Positions 34,998 to 43,964 are shown, counted from the stretch's first letter. The stretch: 64,000 nucleotides of DNA from Photobacterium alginatilyticum (GCF_009910675.1 NZ_RSEJ01000008.1:124001-188000); one strand, 5' to 3'. Numbers and translations: made by a program. The notes: generated from the letters alone by a model not told the origin.

Positions 34998-36623
34998 ATG
35001 AAGAAATCACTCACAATTGCCGTACTGGCACTCGCAGTCGGCAGCGCCCTGGGCTATTACATCGCCACCGAAACGCAGTTGGTTGGAGAGCAAGCTAGTA
35101 CCAATAACGGCAGCAACGAGCCCTTGTATTGGGTGGCGCCTATGGATCCTAACTACAAGCGGGACAAACCCGGAAAATCACCGATGGGGATGGATTTGAT
35201 CCCTGTGTATGAAGAAGATCAAGCAGGAGGCAAGGAGCAGGCCGGCACAGTGTCCATCTCTCCGGCCGTAGAAAACAGCCTTGGGGTCAAAACGACAAAA
35301 GTTAGCGTACAAAACCTTGAACCGGAAATTGATACGGTAGGTTATGTCTCCTTCGACGAAAGCCAGTTATGGCAGATCAACAGCCGGATCAGCGGCTGGA
35401 TCCAAAAGCTTAATGTGGATGCGATTGGCGAGAAAGTAAAAAAAGGCGATGTCCTGTTTGAGGTCTACTCCCCGGATCTGGTCCGCGCCCAGGAAGAGCT
35501 GCTCAATGCCAAACGGATTGGCAAAGCCATTCTGGTAAAAGGAGCCAAAGAGCGCCTCGCTTCGCTCGGTGTCGATAACAGCCAGATCAATGACGTATTA
35601 CGCCGTGGAAAAGCCAAAAGAAACATTGCCATCAAAGCCCCGGCAGATGGAGTAATAGCCACATTAAACGTCCGTAATGGTGCCTATCTATCCCCCCAGC
35701 AGACCGTAATCAGCGGCGGCTCACTCGATAATGTCTGGGTCGATGCGGAAATCTTCGAGCGCCAGGCTCACTGGATCCAGTCCGGTACCTATGCCGACAT
35801 GCGCATTGATGCCCTGCCGGGCAAACAGTGGCAGGGAGAGGTAGACTATGTCTATCCCATCCTGGATCCAAAAACCCGTACCCTGCGGGTTCGACTCAAG
35901 TTCCCCAACCCAGCTGGCGAGCTCAAGCCCAATATGTTTGCGAGCCTGACCATGGTACCTCGTAGCAACGACACTGTTGTTGCAGTACCGGATCAGGCCG
36001 TGATCCGCACAGGCAATATGACCCGTGTAGTACTGGCTCTCGGAGAGGGTAAATACCGCTCTGCCCGGATAGAAACCGGCCGTGTCGCTGGCGGTATGGT
36101 CGAAGTGCTTGAAGGACTGACAGCTCAGGACAGCGTTGTGACCTCGGCGCACTTTATGCTGGATTCCGAATCGAGCCAGAGTGCCGATCTCAGCCGGATT
36201 GCAGGCACAGAGCCAGCAGAAACCAGCCAGAGAACCGTCAACGCTACTGGTGTGATCCGCAACGTCATGGCTAGCCACAAGATGCTAACCATCGAACATG
36301 CTCCTATCGAGCAATGGAGCTGGCCTGCGATGACAATGGACTTCACTGTCGGCGATAGCAGCAACCTGGGCCAATTAAAAAATGGCCAGTCGGTCGACTT
36401 CATCCTTGAGAAAAGCAGTGATGGTCAATTTGTCGTCAGCCGGGTTATTCCTGCCCAGTCCAACAATAACGTTGATCATAGCACTATGGATCACAGCCAA
36501 ATGGATCACGGCACAATGAATGGAGACAACGCAGATCATAGCACCATGGACCACAGCCAGATGAACCACGGCGAAATGGATCATAGCAAACTGGAACTAG
36601 GCACTAAGGCAGGTGCACAATGA
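34998..36623 (+). CDS. cusB: CusB-type adaptor fused to a CusF domain and Met/His tail
   Basis: Periplasmic membrane-fusion protein of a Cu(I)/Ag(I) RND pump, 541 residues. An N-terminal membrane anchor is followed by a heavy-metal-binding motif at 44-73 (YWVAPMDP...KSPMGMDLIPVY), then the adaptor core with lipoyl and beta-barrel domains (about 85-400). Residues 413-493 are a CusF-like domain retaining the copper ligands in IEHAPIEQWSWPAMTM (His, Trp, Met, Met), normally a separate chaperone. The last 48 residues are a repeat of MDHS and MNHG units. Overlaps cusA by 4 bp (ATGA). Confidence 0.9.
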   Translation: MKKSLTIAVLALAVGSALGYYIATETQLVGEQASTNNGSNEPLYWVAPMDPNYKRDKPGKSPMGMDLIPVYEEDQAGGKEQAGTVSISPAVENSLGVKTTKVSVQNLEPEIDTVGYVSFDESQLWQINSRISGWIQKLNVDAIGEKVKKGDVLFEVYSPDLVRAQEELLNAKRIGKAILVKGAKERLASLGVDNSQINDVLRRGKAKRNIAIKAPADGVIATLNVRNGAYLSPQQTVISGGSLDNVWVDAEIFERQAHWIQSGTYADMRIDALPGKQWQGEVDYVYPILDPKTRTLRVRLKFPNPAGELKPNMFASLTMVPRSNDTVVAVPDQAVIRTGNMTRVVLALGEGKYRSARIETGRVAGGMVEVLEGLTAQDSVVTSAHFMLDSESSQSADLSRIAGTEPAETSQRTVNATGVIRNVMASHKMLTIEHAPIEQWSWPAMTMDFTVGDSSNLGQLKNGQSVDFILEKSSDGQFVVSRVIPAQSNNNVDHSTMDHSQMDHGTMNGDNADHSTMDHSQMNHGEMDHSKLELGTKAGAQ

Positions 36624-39600
36624 TTGGAGCGATAATCCGCTGGTCGATTGCAAACCGCTTTCTGGTCCTCATAGCCACAGTCTTTCTGGTTGCCGCTGGT
36701 CTGTATAGCGTCAAAAAAACCCCAATTGACGCCATTCCGGACTTGTCTGATGTCCAGGTTATTATCAAGACCAGCTATCCGGGACAGGCTCCCCAGGTCG
36801 TCGAAGATCAGGTGACCTATCCCCTGACAACGGCCATGCTGGCGGTACCGGGCGCTGAAACGGTCCGGGGCTATTCTTTCTTCGGAGACTCCTATGTCTA
36901 CATCATTTTCAATGATGAGACAGACATGTACTGGGCGCGCTCGCGGGTACTGGAATATCTCAGTCAGGTGGCACCAAATCTGCCACCGAGCGCCAAGCCA
37001 ACCCTGGGGCCGGATGCAACCGGGGTGGGCTGGATCTTCAGCTATGTTCTCACCGACACAACAGGACAGCACGATCTCAGTGAGCTAACCAGCCTGCAGG
37101 ACTGGTTCCTGAAGTACGAACTACAAACCGTTGATGGGGTCTCGGAGATCGCCACCGTCGGCGGTATGGTCAAGCAGTATCAGGTACAAATTGACCCTGC
37201 CAAACTGCGCGCCTATGACCTGACCTTGCAGCAAATTAACATGGCGATTCAGGCTGGAAACCAGGAAGCCGGCGCATCAGTTGTCGAAGTGGCCGAGGCC
37301 GAGCATATGGTTCGGGCAACAGGCTATGTCTCCGATATCAAAGACCTGAAAAATCTGCCGCTCAAAGTCACCGCCAAAGGGACACCGCTGCTACTGGGTG
37401 ATATCGCCGATATTAACCTTGGTCCGCAAATGCGCCGCGGGATCTCAGAGCTTAACGGCAAGGGAGAAGCGGTTGGCGGCGTGATCGTGATGCGATTTGG
37501 CGAAAACGCCAGGGAAGTCATTGAGAACGTCAAAGCCAAACTGGCGGAGCTCCAGCGTAGCCTGCCAGAAGGCGTAGAAATAGTGCCGACCTATGATCGC
37601 TCGAGCCTGATTGACCGTGCCGTAGATAACCTGTACGAGAAGCTGCTGGAAGAATTTATCGTGGTTGCACTGGTCTGTGCCCTCTTCCTATTCCACTTCC
37701 GCTCGTCACTGGTGGTCATGATCAGCCTGCCGATAGGTATTCTTAGTGCCTTTATCGTGATGCACTGGCAGGGCATCAACGCCAATATCATGTCGCTCGG
37801 AGGCATTGCCATCGCCATCGGTGCCATGGTCGACGGTGCTATTGTGATGATCGAAAACGTCCACAAGCATCTCGAACGTACCCCACTGACGGATAAAAAC
37901 CGCTGGCAAGTGATCGGAAAAGCAGCAGAAGAAGTCGGCACCCCGTTGTTTTTCTCGCTGATCATTATCACCTTGAGTTTTGTGCCTGTCTTTGCCCTCG
38001 AAGGCCAGGAAGGCAAAATGTTCTCGCCGTTGGCCTTCACCAAAACGTATGCCATGGCAGCGTCGGCGGGACTGGCCATCACCCTGGTTCCTGTGCTGAT
38101 GGGCTACTTTATCCGCGGCAAGGTACTACCTGAACATAAAAACCCGGTAAACCGGGCTGTTATCGGCCTGTATCGTCCGTTACTTAACCTCAGTATGCGA
38201 TTCCCGAAAACCATTATCGTCATGGCTATCGCATTAATGGCCTCTGCCTATTACCCGATACAAAAAATGGGCAGTGAGTTCATTCCGCCGCTGGACGAAG
38301 GTGATCTGATGTATATGCCGACAACCTATCCGGGCATTTCCATCGGTAAAGCCCGTGAGCTGTTGCAACAAACCGACAAGCTGATCAAAACCATTCCGGA
38401 GGTCAAAACGGTCTGGGGAAAAATTGGCCGGGCCAATACTGCTACCGATCCCGCCCCGCTGACCATGATCGAAACCATCATTCAGTTTAAACCGAAGGAT
38501 GAGTGGCGAGTAGGAGTGACAAACGACAGCCTTCGCCGGGAGCTGGACCAGCTCATCCAGTTCCCGGGCCTGACCAACGCCTGGGTAATGCCGATCAAAA
38601 CCCGCATCGATATGCTGGCAACAGGGATAAAAACACCTATCGGCGTCAAGATTGCCGGCCCTGAGCTCAAGCAGATAGAAGCCATCGGTACCCAGCTCGA
38701 AACGATATTGGAAGGTGTGGAAGGTACAGCCTCTGTCTACGCCGAACGAGTTGCCGGCGGACGTTATATCACCATGGATATTAAACGCCGTGAAGCAGCT
38801 CGCTACGGCTTGAGTATCAAGGATATCCAGCAGGTGATCAGCACCGCCATCGGGGGAATGAACGTCGGTGAGTCGGTTGAAAGCCTGGAGCGCTATCCGA
38901 TTAATGTTCGCTACCCGCAAAGCTACCGCGACTCGCTGGTCAAACTGCAAAACCTGCCGCTGGTCACACCGAACGGGGCACGTATTGCGCTGGCCGATGT
39001 TGCTGATGTCCGTTTTGAGGACGGCCCGCCGATGATCAAAACCGAAAATGCCCGTCCTAACGGCTGGGTATTCATCGATATTGACGGCCGGGATCTCGGC
39101 TCCTATGTCCAGGATGCCCAGCAAAAGGTCGCCCGGGAGTTGAGCTTGCCAGCAGGCTATTCGCTCACTTGGTCCGGTCAGTATGAATATATGGAGCGCG
39201 CAAAGGCCAGATTGAGCGTCGTTGTGCCTGCCACTATCGCCATCATCATGATGCTGCTCTACATGAGCTTCCGACGCGCCGGAGAAGTACTGATGATCAT
39301 GGGCACCCTGCCCCTTGCTATGGTTGGCGGCCTCTGGCTAATGGAAATACTCGGCTATAACTTCTCGATTGCCGTCGGTGTCGGTTTCATTGCCTTGGCC
39401 GGGGTTGCGGTAGAGATCGGAGTGATCATGCTGGTGTACCTCAACCAGGCGTGGACATTCAGACAGCTTGAGCGCAAGCATCAGCAGACCCCCCTGACCA
39501 AAGCCGATCTCACTGAAGCGATCAAGGAAGGCGCCGGGCTGCGTGTTCGCCCAGTCATGATGACGGTAGCAACAGTGATCATCGGTCTGATCCCGATTAT

Positions 39601-39748
39601 GTACGGCTCGGGTACCGGTTCTGAAGTCATGCAGCGCATTGCCGCCCCGATGATTGGCGGTATGGCGTCTGCCCTGCTGCTGACCTTGGTTGTTCTGCCC
39701 GCGGTGTTCAAGCTCTGGAAAGAAGCCAGCCACCAGCTAAAACAATAA
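36620..39748 (+). CDS. cusA: CusA-type RND heavy-metal efflux pump
   Basis: Inner-membrane proton-driven trimeric transporter expelling Cu(I)/Ag(I). 1042 residues, typical for the HME-RND class. It begins MIGAIIRWSIANRFLVLIATVF, has the signature KTPIDAIPDLSDVQVIIKT near residue 33, a membrane motif AIGAMVDGAIVMIEN (proton relay) and a periplasmic Met-containing cleft (TNAWVMPIKTRIDMLATGIKTPIGVKI). CzcA (Zn/Co) is the alternative, but the CusF fusion, cupredoxin neighbour and CueR-type promoter favour copper/silver. Confidence 0.92.
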   Translation: MIGAIIRWSIANRFLVLIATVFLVAAGLYSVKKTPIDAIPDLSDVQVIIKTSYPGQAPQVVEDQVTYPLTTAMLAVPGAETVRGYSFFGDSYVYIIFNDETDMYWARSRVLEYLSQVAPNLPPSAKPTLGPDATGVGWIFSYVLTDTTGQHDLSELTSLQDWFLKYELQTVDGVSEIATVGGMVKQYQVQIDPAKLRAYDLTLQQINMAIQAGNQEAGASVVEVAEAEHMVRATGYVSDIKDLKNLPLKVTAKGTPLLLGDIADINLGPQMRRGISELNGKGEAVGGVIVMRFGENAREVIENVKAKLAELQRSLPEGVEIVPTYDRSSLIDRAVDNLYEKLLEEFIVVALVCALFLFHFRSSLVVMISLPIGILSAFIVMHWQGINANIMSLGGIAIAIGAMVDGAIVMIENVHKHLERTPLTDKNRWQVIGKAAEEVGTPLFFSLIIITLSFVPVFALEGQEGKMFSPLAFTKTYAMAASAGLAITLVPVLMGYFIRGKVLPEHKNPVNRAVIGLYRPLLNLSMRFPKTIIVMAIALMASAYYPIQKMGSEFIPPLDEGDLMYMPTTYPGISIGKARELLQQTDKLIKTIPEVKTVWGKIGRANTATDPAPLTMIETIIQFKPKDEWRVGVTNDSLRRELDQLIQFPGLTNAWVMPIKTRIDMLATGIKTPIGVKIAGPELKQIEAIGTQLETILEGVEGTASVYAERVAGGRYITMDIKRREAARYGLSIKDIQQVISTAIGGMNVGESVESLERYPINVRYPQSYRDSLVKLQNLPLVTPNGARIALADVADVRFEDGPPMIKTENARPNGWVFIDIDGRDLGSYVQDAQQKVARELSLPAGYSLTWSGQYEYMERAKARLSVVVPATIAIIMMLLYMSFRRAGEVLMIMGTLPLAMVGGLWLMEILGYNFSIAVGVGFIALAGVAVEIGVIMLVYLNQAWTFRQLERKHQQTPLTKADLTEAIKEGAGLRVRPVMMTVATVIIGLIPIMYGSGTGSEVMQRIAAPMIGGMASALLLTLVVLPAVFKLWKEASHQLKQ

Positions 39749-39788
39749 ACGTACTTTTGTGAAGAAGAATAATTGAAAGGAATGATAA

Positions 39789-40325
39789 ATGAAGAACTAT
39801 CAACTACTACCAATAGGGTTACTGTTTGCCGCTGCGACAACCTTTGCCGCCGGCCAGCATGAAGGAATGGATCACAGTCAGATGGACCATAACACTATGG
39901 ACCACAGCAACATGAACCACGGCAACATGGAGCACCATGGTAAGATGGCCTCCGCTGTTGGTATGCCCGCACCAACCGAGCAAGCAACACAAACAGTCAA
40001 GGTAAGCCTTAGCGATGATATGAAAATGCAGTTCTCGCCAGCACTCAATATTAAACAAGGCGATATCGTGCGCTTCGTGGTCACTAATACCGGCCAAATT
40101 CCTCATGAGTTCTCAATTGGTAGCATTGACGAGCAAGACAAACACCGGGCAATGATGCGCTCCATGCCTGATATGCAGCATTCGGACGGCACGACAGTCA
40201 CCTTGCAGGCCGGTGAAACCGCTGAGCTTGGCTGGCATTTCATGGGGCAGAACTTTGTTGAGTTTTCCTGCAATATTCCTGGCCATGCCGAAGCTGGTAT
40301 GAAAATGAATACGATCCTACGCTAA
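39789..40325 (+). CDS. CopI-like periplasmic cupredoxin with MDH repeats
   Basis: 178 residues: a signal peptide ending about Ala20-Ala21, a repeat region at 26-52 built from MDHS/MDHN/MNHG units, then a plastocyanin-like beta barrel. The type 1 copper ligands are all present: His106 (IPHEF), Cys161, His166 and Met171 (CNIPGHAEAGM). GAAAGGAATG precedes ATG 39789, 40 bp after cusA. CopI-type cupredoxins confer periplasmic copper tolerance in several proteobacteria; that role is assigned here by family and context. Confidence 0.85.
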   Translation: MKNYQLLPIGLLFAAATTFAAGQHEGMDHSQMDHNTMDHSNMNHGNMEHHGKMASAVGMPAPTEQATQTVKVSLSDDMKMQFSPALNIKQGDIVRFVVTNTGQIPHEFSIGSIDEQDKHRAMMRSMPDMQHSDGTTVTLQAGETAELGWHFMGQNFVEFSCNIPGHAEAGMKMNTILR

Positions 40326-40371
40326 AAGCCGGATATACAAGTCCTGCTATCTAAAAAGAAAAACTGAAAAA

Positions 40372-40398
40372 AGGGAGCAGCAACCATTGCTCCCTTGT
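40372..40398 (+). terminator. Terminator of the copper operon
   Basis: AGGGAGCA / TGCTCCCT stem followed by TGTTCAC, 46 bp after the cupredoxin stop; the T tract is weak. Confidence 0.65.
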
Positions 40399-40492
40399 TC
40401 ACATCATAGCCGAATGCTTGCTTATTTAAGCTCCGAATAATCTCTCGGTGTACCCGCCATTAAAGATACATTGCGAAATTTATCTTGATCTT

Positions 40493-40534
40493 CAAACTAT
40501 ATGATGAAAATATAGTTTGAAAACCAAACTATAA
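40493..40534. promoter_or_regulatory. Candidate MarR-type operator upstream of CDF exporter
   Basis: Perfect 10-bp inverted repeat CAAACTATAT-N7-ATATAGTTTG (40493-40519) followed by a third half-site CAAACTATAA (40525-40534). It lies 33-74 bp upstream of the GTG start of the exporter gene, overlapping where the promoter should be. The downstream marR-like gene is the natural candidate to bind it. Confidence 0.7.
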
Positions 40535-40566
40535 CAACATCAAACAATCTCACACGAGGCAGCATT

Positions 40567-41511
40567 GTGCATTCCCAAACTCTGAGCCAATGGCAACATT
40601 CGCATAACTTTGTATCTATTAACCCCAAAGGAGAGAAACGCACCGTATGGGTTTTGTGGCTGACCATTTTTACTATGGTGGCTGAAATTACAGCTGGCAG
40701 CTTGTATGGTTCAATGGCACTACTCGCCGACGGCTGGCATATGGGTACACATGCTGCCGCTTTTATGATCACCATCTTTGCCTACCGCTATGCACGCAAA
40801 CATTCAGATAACCGGGACTTTTCGTTCGGAACCGGGAAAGTCAGTGTACTGGGCGGTTTTACCAGTGCTATTGCCCTGGGGTTGGTTGCATTGCTGATGA
40901 TGGTTGAATCTGTCCAGCGGTTGTTCTCACCTGAAACCATTCAGTTCAACGAGGCTATATTGGTGGCCGTTATTGGCCTTAGTGTCAATATCGCCAGTGC
41001 GTTTCTGCTCAAAGATGATCACCATCATCATGATCACGGTCATAGTCACGACCATAACCACAGTCATGACCACCATCATCACGATCACAACCTCAAAGCC
41101 GCCTACTTCCACGTACTTGCCGATGCACTCACCTCGGTACTGGCCATTGTCGCTCTGCTATTTGGCAAGTATTACGGCCTGCACTGGCTTGATGCCATCA
41201 TGGGAGTTGTTGGTGCTGTGATCATTACCCGCTGGGCATGGGGTCTAATGAAGCAGACCAGTCCTATCTTGCTCGACAGTAATATCGATGAGACATACCA
41301 GCAGCAAATTATCGACACTCTGGAAGCTGATGCTGATAACAAAGTCAGTGATATTCATATCTGGAAAGTCAGCGCCAATCATTATGCCGCGATGATCTCA
41401 TTGGTTACCCACACACCGAAACCGGCACAGGATTACAAGCAATTGCTGGCAAATTTCGATAAACTCAACCACCTGACCATTGAAGTAAACAGGTGTCAGG
41501 ACTTGCACTGA
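40567..41511 (+). CDS. Cation diffusion facilitator metal exporter (DmeF-like)
   Basis: Inner-membrane divalent-metal/proton antiporter, 314 residues. Six membrane segments with the metal-site motifs LLADGWHMGTH in TM2 and HVLADALTS in TM5, and a cytosolic His-rich loop between TM4 and TM5 with about 20 His (DDHHHHDHGHSHDHNHSHDH and following). The C-terminal CDF domain is short. The N-terminus with its His and the WHMGTHAAAF motif resembles DmeF-type Co/Ni exporters; Zn is also possible. Start is GTG at 40567; ACGAGGCAG lies upstream. 13 bp before the MarR gene. Confidence 0.85.
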   Translation: MHSQTLSQWQHSHNFVSINPKGEKRTVWVLWLTIFTMVAEITAGSLYGSMALLADGWHMGTHAAAFMITIFAYRYARKHSDNRDFSFGTGKVSVLGGFTSAIALGLVALLMMVESVQRLFSPETIQFNEAILVAVIGLSVNIASAFLLKDDHHHHDHGHSHDHNHSHDHHHHDHNLKAAYFHVLADALTSVLAIVALLFGKYYGLHWLDAIMGVVGAVIITRWAWGLMKQTSPILLDSNIDETYQQQIIDTLEADADNKVSDIHIWKVSANHYAAMISLVTHTPKPAQDYKQLLANFDKLNHLTIEVNRCQDLH

Positions 41512-41524
41512 CCACGGATATTTA

Positions 41525-41941
41525 ATGAAAGAGATTGAACAGTTAAACCATACAATTATTGAATTCTACGAAAAACTCTCGTCCTGGGAGCAGTCTGTCG
41601 TTCGCGACAAGGGCTTTACCCTGCCTCAGGTTCACATCGTGGAAATTCTCGGGGTCCATGGCGCCATGCGCATGAAAGAGCTGGCGGACAAGATCGGTGT
41701 CACCACCGGCACCCTAACTGTTCAAGTCGATAAAATGGTCAAAAGTGAACTGCTCCAACGCCGACCGCATGAATCGGATCGGCGCTCTATTCTTGTGGAG
41801 CTAACGGAGAAAGGAGCGGCCATGTATCACGAACATGACGACCTGCACCTCGCGTTAACACAAGATATCACGGCTGGTCTTGATGAAGATGAGCGAAGCA
41901 ACCTATTGAAATATCTGATCAAGATAAACCAGGAGTTTTAA
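41525..41941 (+). CDS. MarR-family transcriptional regulator
   Basis: 138 residues, dimeric winged-helix repressor family. The DNA-binding helices are in MRMKELADKIGVTTGTLTVQVDKMVKSELLQRRP and the wing in ESDRRSILVELTEKG, the MarR signature. It follows the CDF exporter by 13 bp, so it probably reads a metal signal and represses this two-gene operon through the inverted repeat at 40493-40519 (inference). No clear metal-binding Cys/His cluster, though His residues at the C-terminal part (YHEHDDLH) may serve. Confidence 0.88.
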   Translation: MKEIEQLNHTIIEFYEKLSSWEQSVVRDKGFTLPQVHIVEILGVHGAMRMKELADKIGVTTGTLTVQVDKMVKSELLQRRPHESDRRSILVELTEKGAAMYHEHDDLHLALTQDITAGLDEDERSNLLKYLIKINQEF

Positions 41942-41949
41942 GTCCTAAC

Positions 41950-41978
41950 CTGCGCGGAAAGTCTCATTTCCCGCGCAG
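41950..41978. terminator. Convergent hairpin between marR-like gene and GDPD gene
   Basis: CTGCGCGG / CCGCGCAG stem lengthened by AAA/TTT pairs, overlapping the last codons of the minus-strand gene. There is little T on either side, so it may work mainly as an RNA-stabilising or weak bidirectional terminator. Confidence 0.5.
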
Positions 41979-42710
41979 CTTATACTTTGACGGAAAACGG
42001 TGGGCGATATCAGTAAATACCCCATCGACGCCCCAGTTAAATAGCTGGTTGGCACGGGCCAAATCGTTCACGGTATACACATTAATCTTGTAACCTGAAG
42101 ACTTAAACCGGGCTACCATCGCCTGAGTCAGGCTCTGATCTTCCGGATGAATATAATCCGCCCCGCACGCCTGCATCACAGACTCCCAGTCATCACCAAG
42201 ACTTGCGGCTTCAAACAAACAGGCAACCGAAGTCTGCGGTCGACGGCGCTTAAACTCTGCCAAAGCAAGATGATTAAAGCTGGAAACTATCAACTCACGT
42301 CCGGTATCCAACTGCACCAACGCTGTGATCACATTAGCAATCAGCTTATCGGTCATCGCCCAGCCAGCCGAACATGACTTGATCTCAACATTGATATTCA
42401 ACTCATGCTGGTTAACCAGGGTTATCAGCTGTTCAAAGGTCGGGAGCGGCTCGCCAATGAAATCATCATGAAACCAGCTTCCGGCATCAATATCGCCCAA
42501 ATCCGCCTTGGTAAGTTCAGCCAGGTTACCGCTTTGGTCGGTACAGCGATCCAGCGTATCGTCGTGGGAGACAACAACAGTCCCGTCAGCCAGGATATCA
42601 ACATCGCATTCAATCCATTGAATTCCATGCTGTCGGCACAACGCAAAAGCAGCAAGGGTGTTTTCAGGGGCCAGAGAAGACATACCACGATGCGCAAAGA
42701 GAGTTTTCAT
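41964..42710 (-). CDS. ugpQ: Cytosolic glycerophosphodiester phosphodiesterase (UgpQ-like)
   Basis: Hydrolyses glycerophosphodiesters to glycerol-3-P and an alcohol. 248 residues, close to E. coli UgpQ. GDPD hallmarks: FAHRGMSSLAPENTLAAF (catalytic His and Arg, metal Glu), ECDVDILADGTVVVSHDDTLDR and NVEIKS. No signal peptide, so cytosolic UgpQ rather than periplasmic GlpQ. ATG at 42710. No ugp transporter genes adjacent. Confidence 0.85.
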   Translation of the reverse strand: MKTLFAHRGMSSLAPENTLAAFALCRQHGIQWIECDVDILADGTVVVSHDDTLDRCTDQSGNLAELTKADLGDIDAGSWFHDDFIGEPLPTFEQLITLVNQHELNINVEIKSCSAGWAMTDKLIANVITALVQLDTGRELIVSSFNHLALAEFKRRRPQTSVACLFEAASLGDDWESVMQACGADYIHPEDQSLTQAMVARFKSSGYKINVYTVNDLARANQLFNWGVDGVFTDIAHRFPSKYKLRGK

Positions 42711-43025
42711 TTACGAGTCCGTATAGGTTATAGATAAGATTTACATAAAGACTATACCGTCATCAATATCCCGAGACACTAGCTGACTGACATCAAAGCT
42801 GCAACATTGTGACAGGGGCGAATGTATACCCAAGCTACCTTATCTCAGGCTATATATTTAAAAGCACTATGCCGCTCGAGCGGCTCCATTTCGCAAAGAA
42901 ACAGCGATTGCCAAGCGTAATACTTGATTCCGGCACGATAAGACTTACAATTCCGAACTCAATCTTGACAAATTGCTCCCCGTTCAAGACCCAAAAATCA
43001 ACAAGGCACCTTTGGATTTATCAGC
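42711..43025. other. Intergenic region with repeat fragment and palindrome
   Basis: No convincing gene. At 42825-42840 TATACCCAAGCTACCT copies the first 16 bases of the TATACCC repeat family (see 1581 and 58820) and then diverges. At 42871-42884 lies the perfect 14-bp palindrome GCCGCTCGAGCGGC, within the presumed promoter region of the acyltransferase gene. Confidence 0.5.
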
Positions 43026-43964
43026 ATGAGCAACAAAATGTACAGCGAGTACAACCCTGTTTTTAATTCTTCATTTCTCCATCCCAGGCACTGGCTAACC
43101 TGGCTGGGGCTACCTTTTGCTCTTTTGCTGTCTCTGCTTCCGCACCGTTTACGAGCCACTATGGCAACCCGTCTTGCCAAGTACTTTGTCTCTAAGAACA
43201 ACAGCGCCAAGCGACGGGCACTTATCAATATCCAGCTGTGTTTCCCTGAAATGACCGAGCAACAGCAACTGGCGCTGCTTGAGCGCTCATACGCGACTGC
43301 CGGGACAGTCTTGCTGGGATTTGCCCAACCATTTATCAAAGGCCGTAAATTCGTTATCAACAGCCATGATGTGAACGGTGAGCACTACCTTCACGAGCTT
43401 CGACAGCAGAATAAAAATATTATTATGCTGGTACCGCACAACTGGGCCATTGATTTCACCGCGCTCTATTTTGCTGCCAAAGAAATGCCGATGGTCGCGA
43501 TGATCCGTCCGCAGAAAAACCCAATCGCCGACTGGCTGATGAACCTGCAGCGTATGCAGTTCGGCGGCCGCATCTACACCCGCAGCCAGGGCATCAAACC
43601 CTACCTGAAATCTATCAAGGAAGGATATCTGGCTTATTACCTGCCGGATGAAGATCACGGTGCGCAGCAAAGTGTCTTTGCCCCGTTCTTTGGTAACGAA
43701 AAGGCCACAGTCAAGGGTGTCGGCAAGCTGGCTAAACTGGCCAATGCCGCGGTTCTGCCTGTATTTCCGTCCTTTAACATGGAAACCGGCCGCTATGAGA
43801 TCAATATCCAGGCCCCACTCACTGATTTCCCGTCCGGAAATGAATACGAGGATGCCTGCTACATGAACAAAGTACTGGAAGAGATGATCAGAAAACAGCC
43901 AGAACAGTACATGTGGGTAATGAGCATTATGCGCCACCTGCCGGACGGCAGCCAGCGCTACTAG
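43026..43964 (+). CDS. lpxM: Lipid A late acyltransferase (LpxM/MsbB-like)
   Basis: Inner-membrane enzyme adding a secondary acyl chain to Kdo2-lipid A. 312 residues. N-terminal hydrophobic anchor (WLGLPFALLLSLLP, about 25-38), the catalytic HX4D motif in VPHNWAIDF and the downstream block YYLPDEDHGAQQSVFAPFFG, which is typical of the LpxM rather than the LpxL branch. ATG at 43026 or 43038. LpxL is the main alternative. Own terminator downstream. Confidence 0.82.
   Translation: MSNKMYSEYNPVFNSSFLHPRHWLTWLGLPFALLLSLLPHRLRATMATRLAKYFVSKNNSAKRRALINIQLCFPEMTEQQQLALLERSYATAGTVLLGFAQPFIKGRKFVINSHDVNGEHYLHELRQQNKNIIMLVPHNWAIDFTALYFAAKEMPMVAMIRPQKNPIADWLMNLQRMQFGGRIYTRSQGIKPYLKSIKEGYLAYYLPDEDHGAQQSVFAPFFGNEKATVKGVGKLAKLANAAVLPVFPSFNMETGRYEINIQAPLTDFPSGNEYEDACYMNKVLEEMIRKQPEQYMWVMSIMRHLPDGSQRY

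Noticed and set aside
38234-39124. 296-codon ORF opposite cusA
   Set aside because: Antisense shadow of a strongly conserved coding region; His/Asp-rich only as a by-product of codon bias.
42809-43066. 85-codon ORF before lpxM
   Set aside because: Overlaps the lpxM start, includes the repeat fragment and palindrome, no RBS.
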